Source: Chthonomonas sp. UBA2785
GTDB taxonomy: Bacteria > Armatimonadota > Fimbriimonadia > Fimbriimonadales > Fimbriimonadaceae
Direction of reading: 5' to 3'
Length of the DNA stretch: 39,041 nt
Assembly (NCBI GenBank): GCA_002352215.1
Contig: DEIB01000006.1
Coordinates: forward strand, 1 to 39,041
Under the pieces are notes generated by a model. The model had not been told where the DNA came from. It searched no databases and saw only the letters and a program-made list of their open reading frames with translations. Both the position numbers and the translations under genes were made by a program. Each line of letters begins with the position of its first letter. Position 1 is the first letter of the stretch. This document shows, piece by piece, positions 16,601 through 23,428 of the stretch.

Positions 16601-16746
16601 GCGTTTACCGCATGGACGGACGACCGTTGGAGAACGACGGCATCGAACCGGACATCGAAGTGGCCTGGAGCAACGAACAGTACATGGCCGGCGAAGACCC
16701 GCAGCTGAAGCGGGCCGTGCAGGAAGTGCTGAAGAAGATCCGCTAA
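13612..16746 (+). CDS. Exported tricorn-like protease, family S41
   Basis: 1,044 aa serine protease related to archaeal tricorn and bacterial tail-specific proteases. The signal peptide ends near VGALA|Q (18/19). Residues about 25-650 form TolB/WD40-type beta-propeller repeats (recurring LSPDG, WSPDGKWIAF, TPDG...). A helical region follows (about 665-730), then a PDZ domain (about 755-825, GLKVGRVIDGSPGSFA) and the S41 domain (about 860-1020). The likely nucleophile is S951 in SYSNAEMF, placed like the Ser of tricorn (SxxD) and of CtpA (SxSE). GVIVDVRWNGGGNISDD is the oxyanion/GGN segment. It probably degrades peptides in the periplasm. Tricorn itself is cytosolic, so the signal peptide is notable, although exported members are known in bacteria. 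Confidence 0.88.
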   Translation: MRAMTLGVLALMTVGALAQLAPPSEDSILGARSLALSPDGTRLAFSYRGDIWVVPSTGGRAIPVTTHVEMDDNPVWSPDGKWIAFNSNREGGTDIYVVPSDGGRTKRLTWYPGGDLATDWSPDGKHLLFRANREGIDNGLYRLDVNTGRFVEFYRDFMSVGSPKISGDGQYVAFNRFGFPNARSRYQGSAASQLWVHDTRSGQSKALRNNGFQHLWQAFGPNSSLYCITVTELTPSSYRLGETPAPYVDNAAKTPNVYRVDMNGRADRLTNFVGAAVRYLTVARGNGLMAFERDGVVYRMRAGEEPQTLNIVAVVDDKTTRYQRQAVSAANQGALSPDGETYVFVANNELWMVKTKQGSRPNDRVAVQLTDWPGLDREPIFGTDNKVVYFTSDRDDSEALYEMNLDTKEVRRVSQAQRDVLELHTTPDGKAITYWQTGKDGGLFRLDLATKAVTKVFDFPRQHRFETDPAYAWSPDMKWFAYSKGTQGFANTNVYLRNMATGEETNVTRLASNHDAPVFSSDGKYLLFNADRGQPGLYILPLVPPENRPEDYDREYKAPEGVPNVDVDLVNIHRRVERLRAEGGRNLRFDKKDGFVLYLNGGDIVRANLKGDRFERLTGGGGVGSFEFTPDGDHLVYVEGGNLRKMNLRANNRPVATTPFTAEWVRDVVGERQAAFSQFWREYNRSFYDPFFHRRDWYAIRKRYEPLLDSVGHPNEFATVLNQMVGELEASHAEVSPAPSGPPSFSVAHLGFEIDWRHTGKGLKVGRVIDGSPGSFARTKINPGEFVMEIDGVAVEANEALWTDVLQGKAGRDITLTVNTTESLEGARKVTYRAMNAGQFRGLLYEHQVNERRRMVDELSNGQLAYVHISGMGGAQLARFNLEVWEYLQGKKGVIVDVRWNGGGNISDDLIDLIERKPNYYTVQRDRPAFTSPDYSWDKPTAVLAAETSYSNAEMFPYSMSARKLATFVGQRTPGYVIWTWGLGLVDGTGARMPSAGVYRMDGRPLENDGIEPDIEVAWSNEQYMAGEDPQLKRAVQEVLKKIR

Positions 16747-16759
16747 GCCAAGCGACCAA

Positions 16760-18856
16760 CTACGCGGCGGTCTGGGCCAGCGACTGGATTTGGGAAACAA
16801 ATTCCACGTCGGCCTGGGCCGCCACTTCGTTATAAGCCACTACCGGGAGGGTCGGCAGGTGCCGATCCAGCAAGCGCCGCATGGCCAGCCGCAGGGCCGC
16901 CCCGCACAGCAGCACGGGCGCGTGGCCTTCATCCTGGGCGCGGATGTAGCTTTGCTCTAGTTCTTCCAAGAACTGACGTTGCCGCTCGGGCTCGATGGCA
17001 ATGACCGGGCCGGCGGTGGTCTGCTGGATGGATTCCTGCAGTACGCGCTCGGTGGCCGCGCTGAGCGTGATGCACGTGAGCTTGAGGTCGGGGTTGCTGA
17101 ACTGCCGCGTAATGGTGCGGCTGATGGCCGCGCGGACGAGTTCGCCCAGTTGGTCGGTGTCCTTGACCCGGCTGCCGTAGTCGGCCACCGTTTCCAAAAT
17201 CGTAACGAGGTCCCGGATGGGGATGCGTTCGCGCAGCAAGTGCTGCAGCACCTTCTGCACGTCGCCCAGGGGCAGGGCTTCGGCGCCTAGGGCCGTCACC
17301 ACGGCCTCGTGGGTCTGCTTCAGGTTGTCCAGCAGGCGTTGTACGTCCTGGCGGGTCAGCAGTTCGGCGGAGTACGTCTTCACCACTTCGCCCAGGTGCG
17401 TGGCCAGGGCGGCCGGTGGTTCCACCACGGTGCAGCCTTGTTGCTCGGCGGCGCCGCGTTGGCCCTCGTCAATCCATAGGGCATCCAGGCCGAAGACGGG
17501 GTCCTTGGCGGCGGTACCGGTGATGCCGGAGATCGGATAGCCCGGCAAGATACAAAGGAGTTCATCCGGGAAGCAGCGCGCCCGCGCCACTTCTTCGCCG
17601 CGCACTTTGATGACGTATTCGTTGGGGTCCAGCATCGCGTTGTCGCGGATGCGGACGCTGGGCATCACAAAGCCCATATCGGTGGCCAGCTGGGCGCGGC
17701 TGGTGGCAATGCGCTCGGGGAGGTCGCCACCCACGCGGGCGTCGGCCAGCTTGGTGAGGCTGTAGCCCACTTCGATCTCCAGCGCATCCACGCTCAGCAG
17801 CGGCAGCACCGCATCTGGGCTGCCTGGAGGCGGACCCTGCGGCTCTTCCGGCTTGGGGATGTCTTCTTCCTTGACCTTGGGCGTCAAGAGAGCAGAAATG
17901 GTGTCGGGGTTGTTCTTCGAGAACTGACTCAACGCGGCCATGAGACTGGCGATGAGCAAGAAGATGATGGTGGGGAAGCCCGGCACAAAGGCAAACACCG
18001 CCATGGCGACGGCCGTGGCCATGAAGACGCGCGGACGGCTGAGCACCTGCCCGAACACCGTTCCGCCCATGCCTGATTCTTGGCCATTTCGGGTCACAAG
18101 CAAACCGGCGGAGGTGCTAACGAGCAAGGCAGGGATCTGCGAGACCAGACCCTCACCCACGGTGAGAATCGCGTACTTTTGAGCGACCTCGCCGATGCTG
18201 CCCTGGCCGTTCACCATGCCCATCACAATCCCGCCGAGGAGGTTGACTACGACGATGAGGATGCTGGCGATGGCGTCGCCTTTCACAAACTTACTGGCAC
18301 CATCCATAGAGCCGTAGAAGTCGGCTTCTTGCTTGATGGCTTTGCGGCGCGCGCGGGCCTGGGCTTCGTCAATCAGGCCGGCGGCAAGGTCGGCGTCAAT
18401 CGCCATCTGCTTACCCGGCATGGCGTCCAAGGTGAAGCGGGCGACGACTTCGGAGACGCGCGTGGCACCATTGGTGATGACCACAAACTGCACGATCATC
18501 AGGATGAGGAACGCCACAAACCCGACGACGATGTTGCCGCCGAGGACGAAGTTGCCGAAGGTGGTGATGACCTGGCCACCCTCGCCGGCGCCCAAAATGA
18601 GCTTGACCGCGACAATACTGAGGGCCAGCCGGAAGAGCGTGGTGATGAGCAGGAGCGAGGGGAAAACGCTGAACTGCAGCGGCTCGTCCACGTTCACGGC
18701 AGTGAGCAGAATGAGGATGGAGGCACCGATGGCCATGACCAGCCCGAGGTCCAGGATGAAGTGGGGTAGAGGCATGATCAACATGCCCACCACGAGCAGA
18801 AGCCCGAAGCCGACCATGAGGTCGGTGTGACGCAGCATCTTGGTGAAGGTGTTCAT
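16760..18856 (-). CDS. flhA: Flagellar type III export protein FlhA
   Basis: 698 aa. Major membrane component of the flagellar export gate. About eight transmembrane segments in the first 320 residues, with the FHIPEP signature around MPGKQMAIDADLAAGLIDEAQ and KGDAIASILIVVVNLLGG, then a Pro/Glu-rich linker (about 335-360) and the large cytosolic domain that docks chaperone-substrate complexes. ATG 18856 is used; TTG 18862 six bases upstream is also in frame. Neither has a clear ribosome site or -10. It stands alone here: no flhB, fliP or other flagellar genes in the window. Converges with the protease gene with a 13-nt gap. Confidence 0.95.
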   Translation of the reverse strand: MNTFTKMLRHTDLMVGFGLLLVVGMLIMPLPHFILDLGLVMAIGASILILLTAVNVDEPLQFSVFPSLLLITTLFRLALSIVAVKLILGAGEGGQVITTFGNFVLGGNIVVGFVAFLILMIVQFVVITNGATRVSEVVARFTLDAMPGKQMAIDADLAAGLIDEAQARARRKAIKQEADFYGSMDGASKFVKGDAIASILIVVVNLLGGIVMGMVNGQGSIGEVAQKYAILTVGEGLVSQIPALLVSTSAGLLVTRNGQESGMGGTVFGQVLSRPRVFMATAVAMAVFAFVPGFPTIIFLLIASLMAALSQFSKNNPDTISALLTPKVKEEDIPKPEEPQGPPPGSPDAVLPLLSVDALEIEVGYSLTKLADARVGGDLPERIATSRAQLATDMGFVMPSVRIRDNAMLDPNEYVIKVRGEEVARARCFPDELLCILPGYPISGITGTAAKDPVFGLDALWIDEGQRGAAEQQGCTVVEPPAALATHLGEVVKTYSAELLTRQDVQRLLDNLKQTHEAVVTALGAEALPLGDVQKVLQHLLRERIPIRDLVTILETVADYGSRVKDTDQLGELVRAAISRTITRQFSNPDLKLTCITLSAATERVLQESIQQTTAGPVIAIEPERQRQFLEELEQSYIRAQDEGHAPVLLCGAALRLAMRRLLDRHLPTLPVVAYNEVAAQADVEFVSQIQSLAQTAA

Positions 18857-18953
18857 GCCCAATCAGGCACACGTGGTGCCTATCGGATGTATCGGCAATT
18901 CTGCGGGGGTTCCTCAGTCCCGTCTTGCACGGTGGGTCCGGGCCGGTGCCGGG

Positions 18954-18959
18954 TATAAC
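18954..18959 (+). promoter_or_regulatory. -10-like hexamer of tRNA-Arg
   Basis: TATAAC, 12 nt before the mature tRNA 5' end. No good -35 at 17 bp; TTGCAC is 23 bp upstream. Confidence 0.45.
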
Positions 18960-18971
18960 GTCGTTTCGCGC

Positions 18972-19047
18972 GCGCTCGTAGCTCAGTGGATAGAGCATCA
19001 GCTTGCGGAGCTGGGGGTCGGAGGTTCGAGTCCTCTCGAGCGCGCCA
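18972..19047 (+). tRNA. tRNA-Arg (anticodon GCG)
   Basis: A complete 76-nt cloverleaf with CCA encoded. Acceptor GCGCTCG/CGAGCGC, discriminator G, D-arm GCTC/GAGC with A20 (an E. coli Arg identity base), anticodon stem TCAGC/GCTGG with one G-U pair, loop TTGCGGA giving anticodon G34 C35 G36 (19005-19007), variable loop GGGTC, T-arm GGAGG/CCTCT with loop TTCGAGT. Reads CGC and CGU. Most bacteria use ACG (edited to ICG) for these codons. Confidence 0.95.
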
Positions 19048-19065
19048 AAGCCGCTTTTCGGCTTT
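19047..19065 (+). terminator. Candidate tRNA-Arg terminator stem-loop
   Basis: AAAGCCG, loop CTTTT, CGGCTTT: a 7-bp stem starting at the last base of CCA. No T run follows, so it could act with Rho or mark the 3' trailer. Confidence 0.45.
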
Positions 19066-19135
19066 CCCCCTACGTTGCCCGAGTTGCATTTGTGCTGCTT
19101 TCGGGATGGGCAAGCCTCTCTTGGACTCCTCCCGG

Positions 19136-19141
19136 TATAGT
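19136..19141 (+). promoter_or_regulatory. -10-like hexamer of the VOC gene
   Basis: TATAGT, then 6 nt, then ATG 19148, with no Shine-Dalgarno. Confidence 0.6.
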
Positions 19142-19147
19142 GCCCGC

Positions 19148-19552
19148 ATGGAAATGATTCCGCCGGGCCGCCTGGGATGGCTCGACCTCACTGTCGATGC
19201 GGCCCCCGAAGTGCGTGATTTCTATTCGCGCGTCATTGGCTGGAAGCCCGAAGGCGTGGAGATGGACGGCTACGACGACTTCAACATGCTGGATGACACG
19301 GGCGAGCCTGTGGCGGGCATCTGCCACCGCCGGGGCATGAACGCGGGCATCCCGCCCGTCTGGATCCCTTACTTCATCGTGGAAGACATCGAGACTGCCA
19401 CCAAGCAAGCGGTGCGCAACGGCGGGGAAGAAGTCGAGCTCCGCCGCGAAGAAGACGGCACGCTGGTGCTCTCGATCTTGAAGGACCCGGCGGGTGCCGT
19501 GTTCGCCCTCTTCCAAAGCGAAGAGATGGACGACGAAGAAGACGACGACTAA
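19148..19552 (+). CDS. VOC (glyoxalase/bleomycin resistance) superfamily protein
   Basis: 134 aa. A single protein with two VOC beta-alpha-beta-beta-beta units: LGWLDLTVDAAPEVRDFYSRVIGW begins the first (listed here in two parts, LGWLDLTVDAAPEV and RDFYSRVIGW), and WIPYFIVEDIETATKQAVRNG begins the second, with VLSILKDPAGAVFALFQ as the closing strands. Family members are metal-dependent lyases, dioxygenases or binding proteins; the substrate is unknown. The very acidic tail MDDEEDDD is unusual. ATG 19148 is preferred over upstream starts, which run into the tRNA gene, and it is 6 nt from TATAGT. The stop abuts the lepB stop with no gap. Confidence 0.82.
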   Translation: MEMIPPGRLGWLDLTVDAAPEVRDFYSRVIGWKPEGVEMDGYDDFNMLDDTGEPVAGICHRRGMNAGIPPVWIPYFIVEDIETATKQAVRNGGEEVELRREEDGTLVLSILKDPAGAVFALFQSEEMDDEEDDD

Positions 19553-19560
19553 TTAGTCGT
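19545..19560. other. 16-bp palindrome joining two convergent stop codons
   Basis: ACGACTAATTAGTCGT is a perfect palindrome. TAA of the VOC gene (19550-19552) and TAA of lepB (19553-19555, minus) sit back to back at its centre. It may act as a short symmetric hairpin at both mRNA ends. Confidence 0.5.
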
Positions 19561-20446
19561 TCTTAGGACGGCCGGCGCGGCTGAAGGGCAACCAGATGAT
19601 CTCGCACCGGCCGACAATCTTTTCGCGGGGCACCAGGCCCCAGGCGCGGCTGTCGTAGCTGCCGTTGCGGTTGTCGCCCATCATCATGTAGTAGCCGGGC
19701 GGGATGGCCGCCGGGGGCAACGCCATCAGGCGCTTCATTTCGGCGGGGTCGCTAATCTGGTAGGTCGGCGCGGTGAGCGGGCTCGCGTTGGCAAAGTCGC
19801 CCATGATGGTGAGCGGAATGTACTTGCCGTTGTCGTTCACCAACTTGTAATCCGGGAGCGGATAGTCGCCGTAGTTGGCCTTGGGCACGGGCTGCGTCGC
19901 CATTTGCGTGGTGCGCATTTCGTAGGGCTCGTCTACGGCCACGCCGTTGCGATAAAGCTTGGAATCGCGGATTTCAATCACTTCGCCCGGCACGCCCACG
20001 CACCGTTTGATGTAGTCCGCGTTGGGGGTGCGCTCATCCACACCAGCGGCGGGCGGCGAAAACACCACAATCTCGCCCACCTTGGGGTCGGCGGTTCGGT
20101 ACACCCACTTGTTGGCCACGATGGCGTCGCCCACATTGAGCGTGTCCACCATAGAAGGCGTGGGGATGGTGAACGTCTGGATGGCAAACGGACGAACGAG
20201 CAGGAACACCAAGATGGCGGCGTAAACCAGCGCGTCGCCGGATTCGTTCAAGAACTTGAGAACTTTGTAGGATCCACCCCGGCGGTGAGGGGGAGTCTTG
20301 GCAAGGGTCGGGCTCACGGCCAGGCGCACCAAGGTGCAAATCCCTGCGAAGATGAGAATCTGGCTCATGGGCGTCCGCGCCAAGCGGTCGATGGTTTCGA
20401 CCGTGGGGGAGACCTGAGCCAGATAGATGCCGGGGAGACCGAACAC
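19553..20446 (-). CDS. lepB: Signal peptidase I
   Basis: Membrane serine protease that removes signal peptides. 297 aa from GTG 20446. Two hydrophobic segments (about 28-45 and 70-90) anchor it; the catalytic Ser is S98 in TIPTPSMVDTL and the general-base Lys is K147 in DYIKRCVGVPGE; the late motif MGDNRNGSYDSRAWGLVP is conserved. A long insert (about 175-240) separates the last two motifs. The GTG lies 2 nt after the rplS stop with no strong ribosome site, so translational coupling is likely; GTG at residue 12 and ATG at residue 27 are alternatives. Confidence 0.93.
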   Translation of the reverse strand: MFGLPGIYLAQVSPTVETIDRLARTPMSQILIFAGICTLVRLAVSPTLAKTPPHRRGGSYKVLKFLNESGDALVYAAILVFLLVRPFAIQTFTIPTPSMVDTLNVGDAIVANKWVYRTADPKVGEIVVFSPPAAGVDERTPNADYIKRCVGVPGEVIEIRDSKLYRNGVAVDEPYEMRTTQMATQPVPKANYGDYPLPDYKLVNDNGKYIPLTIMGDFANASPLTAPTYQISDPAEMKRLMALPPAAIPPGYYMMMGDNRNGSYDSRAWGLVPREKIVGRCEIIWLPFSRAGRPKND

Positions 20447-20448
20447 GT

Positions 20449-20799
20449 TTAGCGGCGTTCTCGGATGCGGGCGGCCTTACCGACCTTGTCGCGCAGGTAG
20501 TACAGCTTGGCGCGGCGCACGCGACCGTGGCGCAGCACTTCAAACTTGGCCACGTTGGGGCTGTGCAGGGGTAGGGTGCGTTCCACGCCCACACCGTTGC
20601 TCAGCTTGCGCAGGGTCACGTTCTTGGCGATACCGCCGTTGCGGACGGCAATGGCCAGGCCTTCGAAAATCTGAATTCGTTCCTTGCCGCCTTCGCGCAC
20701 CTTCACGTGGGCACGCACGGTGTCACCCGGGCGGATTTCGGGCAGGTCGTCCTTCATATAGGCTTGGGCGACGCTGGTCAGGATAGCTTGCTTGTTCAT
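20449..20799 (-). CDS. rplS: 50S ribosomal protein L19
   Basis: 116 aa, standard size. L19 lies at the 30S-50S interface. IRPGDTVRAHVKVREGGKERIQIFEG (split: IRPGDTVRAHVKV and REGGKERIQIFEG, residues 22-47) and the tail RRAKLYYLRDKVGKAARI match the family. ATG 20799 (MNKQ) is chosen over an upstream in-frame ATG 36 nt away because it fits the family N-terminus and has GGGGAG about 10 nt upstream. Middle gene of trmD-rplS-lepB; trmD-rplS is a common bacterial pair. Confidence 0.97.
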   Translation of the reverse strand: MNKQAILTSVAQAYMKDDLPEIRPGDTVRAHVKVREGGKERIQIFEGLAIAVRNGGIAKNVTLRKLSNGVGVERTLPLHSPNVAKFEVLRHGRVRRAKLYYLRDKVGKAARIRERR

Positions 20800-20862
20800 C
20801 GTGTTCGACTCCCCAGAGATCTTCCCGGAGAACATCCCGGATAATGATCGGTCAGTAACAGG

Positions 20863-21594
20863 CTAGGGTAGCAGATCGAGGTCGCTCTTCGTAAGGTCTG
20901 CGCGTGCAAATAGGTCCGGGCGTAGGTCGCGAGTCACCCTCAGTTGCTCTTGGCGGCGCCAGCGGGCCACCGCCGGGTGGTTGCCGCTGCGCAGAACCTC
21001 GGGCACGGTTTCGCCCTCAAACTCCAGCGGCCGGGTGTAAAGCGGGTGCCCAAGCAGTCCGTCGTGGCTAAAGCTGTCGTCTTGGTGGCTTTCCGGGTCG
21101 CCGAGTACGCCGGGGAGGAGCCGCGTGATGGCGTCGGCCATCATCAGGGCGGGCAGTTCGCCGCCGGTCAATACAAAGTCGCCGATGCTGCGGGTGCAGG
21201 TGGCCAGGTGGGTGCGCACGCGCTCGTCCACACCTTCATAGTGCCCGCAGATAAAGATCGCGTGCCCGTGCTGGCTCCATGCTTCGGCGTCGGCTTGGGT
21301 GAATCGGGGTCCGCGCGGGTCGGTCAGCACCACCACGGCCTCTTGGTGGCCGGGCAGGCTCCGCAGGGCATCCGCCACGCGGTCCACCCGCAGCACCATG
21401 CCGGGGCCACCGCCGTAGGGCGAGTCATCCACGGTGCGGTGTGCATCGGTGGCGAAATCGCGAGGGTTAGCGCACTGAAATTGAACCGCGCCCGAACCTG
21501 CCGCCCGCGCCATCATGCTATGCGAGAGCGCCTCCTGGATCATCTCCGGAAACAAGGTCACGAAATCAATCCGCACCCGTGAAGTGTGGCGCAT
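20863..21594 (-). CDS. trmD: tRNA (guanine-N1)-methyltransferase
   Basis: Makes m1G37 in tRNAs read by CNN codons, preventing frameshifts. SPOUT enzyme with a trefoil knot; cytosolic dimer. 243 aa. DFVTLFPEMI starts the fold, DDSPYGGGPGMVL and CGHYEGVDERV are conserved, and SIGDFVLTGGELPALMMADA is the AdoMet-binding knot. The start is ATG 21594 (MRHTSRVRIDF); upstream in-frame codons belong to the gcvH promoter region. TACCTT lies 5 nt upstream of the ATG and overlaps the -10 of the divergent gcvH. First gene of the operon with rplS and lepB; the gap to rplS is 63 nt. Confidence 0.95.
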   Translation of the reverse strand: MRHTSRVRIDFVTLFPEMIQEALSHSMMARAAGSGAVQFQCANPRDFATDAHRTVDDSPYGGGPGMVLRVDRVADALRSLPGHQEAVVVLTDPRGPRFTQADAEAWSQHGHAIFICGHYEGVDERVRTHLATCTRSIGDFVLTGGELPALMMADAITRLLPGVLGDPESHQDDSFSHDGLLGHPLYTRPLEFEGETVPEVLRSGNHPAVARWRRQEQLRVTRDLRPDLFARADLTKSDLDLLP

Positions 21595-21599
21595 AGGCA

Positions 21600-21609
21600 A
21601 AGGTATTCT
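21600..21609. promoter_or_regulatory. Overlapping divergent -10 elements of trmD and gcvH
   Basis: AAGGTATTCT. On the plus strand TATTCT (21604-21609) is 7 nt before gcvH GTG 21617; on the minus strand TACCTT (21605-21600) is 5 nt before trmD ATG 21594. They share the two bases at 21604-21605, so the two promoters should compete. Confidence 0.5.
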
Positions 21610-21616
21610 CTGGTCC

Positions 21617-21985
21617 GTGAACGTCCCCGGCGATCTGAAGTACACGAAGTCTCACGAATGGGTCCGCATTGAAGGCGATACCGCCACCATCGGCATTACT
21701 GACCACGCGCAAAGCGAACTCGGCGACATCGTGTTTGTGGACTTGCCCAACGAAGGCCGCCAGCTAGGCGCCGAAGAAGTTTTTGGGTCGGTCGAGTCGG
21801 TAAAGGCCGTCAGCGACATTTACAGCCCGGTGAGCGGGGAAGTGGTCGAAGCCAACGGCACCCTCGGCGCGCAAAGTGAGCTCGTCAATAGCGACCCCTA
21901 CGGCCAGGGCTGGCTGATCAAGGTCAAGCTGAACGGCGAACCCGAAGGCTTGCTCTCCGCCAGCGAATACGAAGCCACTCTCTAA
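21617..21985 (+). CDS. gcvH: Glycine cleavage system H protein
   Basis: Lipoyl carrier that shuttles the aminomethyl group between the P, T and L proteins. 122 aa from GTG 21617 (VNVPGDLKYTKSHEW; the family begins ...DLkYt.sHEWv). The lipoylated Lys is K63 in SVESVKAVSDIYSP. No ribosome site; the TATTCT hexamer is 7 nt upstream, so GTG would be the first or second base of the mRNA. A longer upstream frame would run through the trmD gene and is unlikely. Heads a gcvH-gcvPA-gcvPB cluster. Confidence 0.95.
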   Translation: MNVPGDLKYTKSHEWVRIEGDTATIGITDHAQSELGDIVFVDLPNEGRQLGAEEVFGSVESVKAVSDIYSPVSGEVVEANGTLGAQSELVNSDPYGQGWLIKVKLNGEPEGLLSASEYEATL

Positions 21986-21993
21986 GGTTTTCG

Positions 21994-22013
21994 GGGCCTC
22001 CCCGGGGAGGCCC
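21994..22013 (+). terminator. Perfect 20-nt inverted repeat after gcvH
   Basis: GGGCCTCCCCGGGGAGGCCC, a perfect palindrome (practical stem 8 bp with CCGG loop), 9 nt after the gcvH stop. No T run, so it may be a partial terminator or a stabilising hairpin between gcvH and gcvPA. Confidence 0.4.
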
Positions 22014-22096
22014 AAATTGTCCGGGTGCGGCCAACGTCCGCCATGCAAAATCGTAGGGGAAGCAGGGTCGAGTTTCGGCCCTCACCGAGCGATTCA

Positions 22097-23428
22097 ATGA
22101 CCTACGTACCGCATACCGATGCCGATGTGCGTGAGATGCTGGCGACCATTGGGGTCAACAGCATTGATGAGCTCTTCGCGGATATCCCCGAAGATCTCCG
22201 CCTGAAGGGCGAACTCCGCATCCCCAGCCGACTCGACGAGCATCAATTGATGCGGCACATGGCGGGTCTCGCCGCCCAGAACCTCGACCTGAGCCAGGTC
22301 ACTTGCTTCCTGGGCGCGGGCATCTACGATCGCTACATCCCGGCCAGCGTCGGTGCGGTGATCAGCCGGGGCGAGTTCCTCACGGCTTACACGCCGTATC
22401 AGCCCGAAGTCAGCCAGGGTTACCTGCAGACGATTTACGAGTTCCAAAGCATGATTGCGGAGCTCTACGGTTGCGACCTCGCGAATGCGAGCATGTACGA
22501 CGGTCCGACCAGCCTGGCCGAAGCCGCCCTGATGGCCTGTTCGCTCAAGCGCAAGGACATCGTGGTGATGAGCGAAGGCATCCACCCGCACGCTCGGCAG
22601 GTGATGGAGACCTACGCGTGGTCCAACGAAGTGGAAGTGCGCACGCTCCCGCTCAAGGACGGCCAAACCGACCTGAGCCAGATGCCGGAGGGCGCGGTGC
22701 TGCTCATCCAGAACCCCAACTTCTACGGCGTGATTGAAGACCTCGCCGCCGCCCGTGCCGCTGCCGATAGCCAAGGCGCGATGCTGGTGGTGAGCGCCGA
22801 CCCGACGGCCTGCGGCCTGCTGAAGGCCCCCGGCCACTACGGCGCGGATGTGGTGGTGGGCGAAGGCCAGCCGCTCGGCATCCCGATGGGTCTCGGCGGA
22901 CCGATGCTCGGTCTTTTCGCCTGCAAGCAGGAATATGTCCGCTCCATCCCCGGCCGCATCGTGGGTCGCACCCACGACGCTCAGGGTCGCCCCGGCTTCA
23001 CAATGACGCTCCGCACCCGCGAGCAAGACATTCGCCGCGAAAAAGCCACCAGCAACATCTGCACCAACGAAGCCCTGATGGCCCTGGCCAGCACGGTCTA
23101 CATGAGTGCGGTGGGCAAGAACGGCATCCGTAGCGTGGCCACCAGCACGGTGCAAAACACGCAGTACGCCATTAAGGTGCTGACCGAAGCAGGAGGGAAG
23201 CTCAAGTTCCCGAATGCCCGCGTCTTCGGTGAGTTTGTCCTCACCCTGCCCAAGCCGGCGGCCGAAGTGCGCGACGCGCTGCTCTCGCACGGCATCCTGG
23301 CGGGCCTGCCGCTCGGCCCGTACCTGGCGGGAGGCGAAAACGACCTCCTCGTCGCCGTCACCGAGATTCGCACCCAAGAAGAAATTGACGACTTTGCCCG
23401 TGCCCTGCGCGAGGTGCTGAACGGATGA
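22097..23428 (+). CDS. gcvPA: Glycine dehydrogenase (decarboxylating) subunit 1
   Basis: One of two chains of the split P-protein that decarboxylates glycine and transfers the aminomethyl group to GcvH. 443 aa. The N-terminus (YVPHTDADVREMLATIGV) and the segments FLGAGIYDRYIPASV, PYQPEVSQGYLQTIYEFQSM and SMYDGPTSLAEA are typical of subunit 1, which lacks the PLP Lys. ATG 22097 gives the normal family N-terminus; an in-frame ATG 72 nt upstream would add a poor, arginine-rich extension. No ribosome site or -10 found. The 111-nt gap before it holds only the inverted repeat at 21994; I see no glycine riboswitch core. Overlaps gcvPB by ATGA. Confidence 0.94.
   Translation: MTYVPHTDADVREMLATIGVNSIDELFADIPEDLRLKGELRIPSRLDEHQLMRHMAGLAAQNLDLSQVTCFLGAGIYDRYIPASVGAVISRGEFLTAYTPYQPEVSQGYLQTIYEFQSMIAELYGCDLANASMYDGPTSLAEAALMACSLKRKDIVVMSEGIHPHARQVMETYAWSNEVEVRTLPLKDGQTDLSQMPEGAVLLIQNPNFYGVIEDLAAARAAADSQGAMLVVSADPTACGLLKAPGHYGADVVVGEGQPLGIPMGLGGPMLGLFACKQEYVRSIPGRIVGRTHDAQGRPGFTMTLRTREQDIRREKATSNICTNEALMALASTVYMSAVGKNGIRSVATSTVQNTQYAIKVLTEAGGKLKFPNARVFGEFVLTLPKPAAEVRDALLSHGILAGLPLGPYLAGGENDLLVAVTEIRTQEEIDDFARALREVLNG

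Noticed and set aside
18986..19147. N-terminal extension of the VOC frame through the tRNA
   Set aside because: It would translate tRNA-Arg and its terminator; ATG 19148 with TATAGT is a better start.
21986..22096. Glycine riboswitch before gcvPA
   Set aside because: I looked for the conserved glycine aptamer core and found only a GC palindrome; the spacer is also short for a tandem aptamer.
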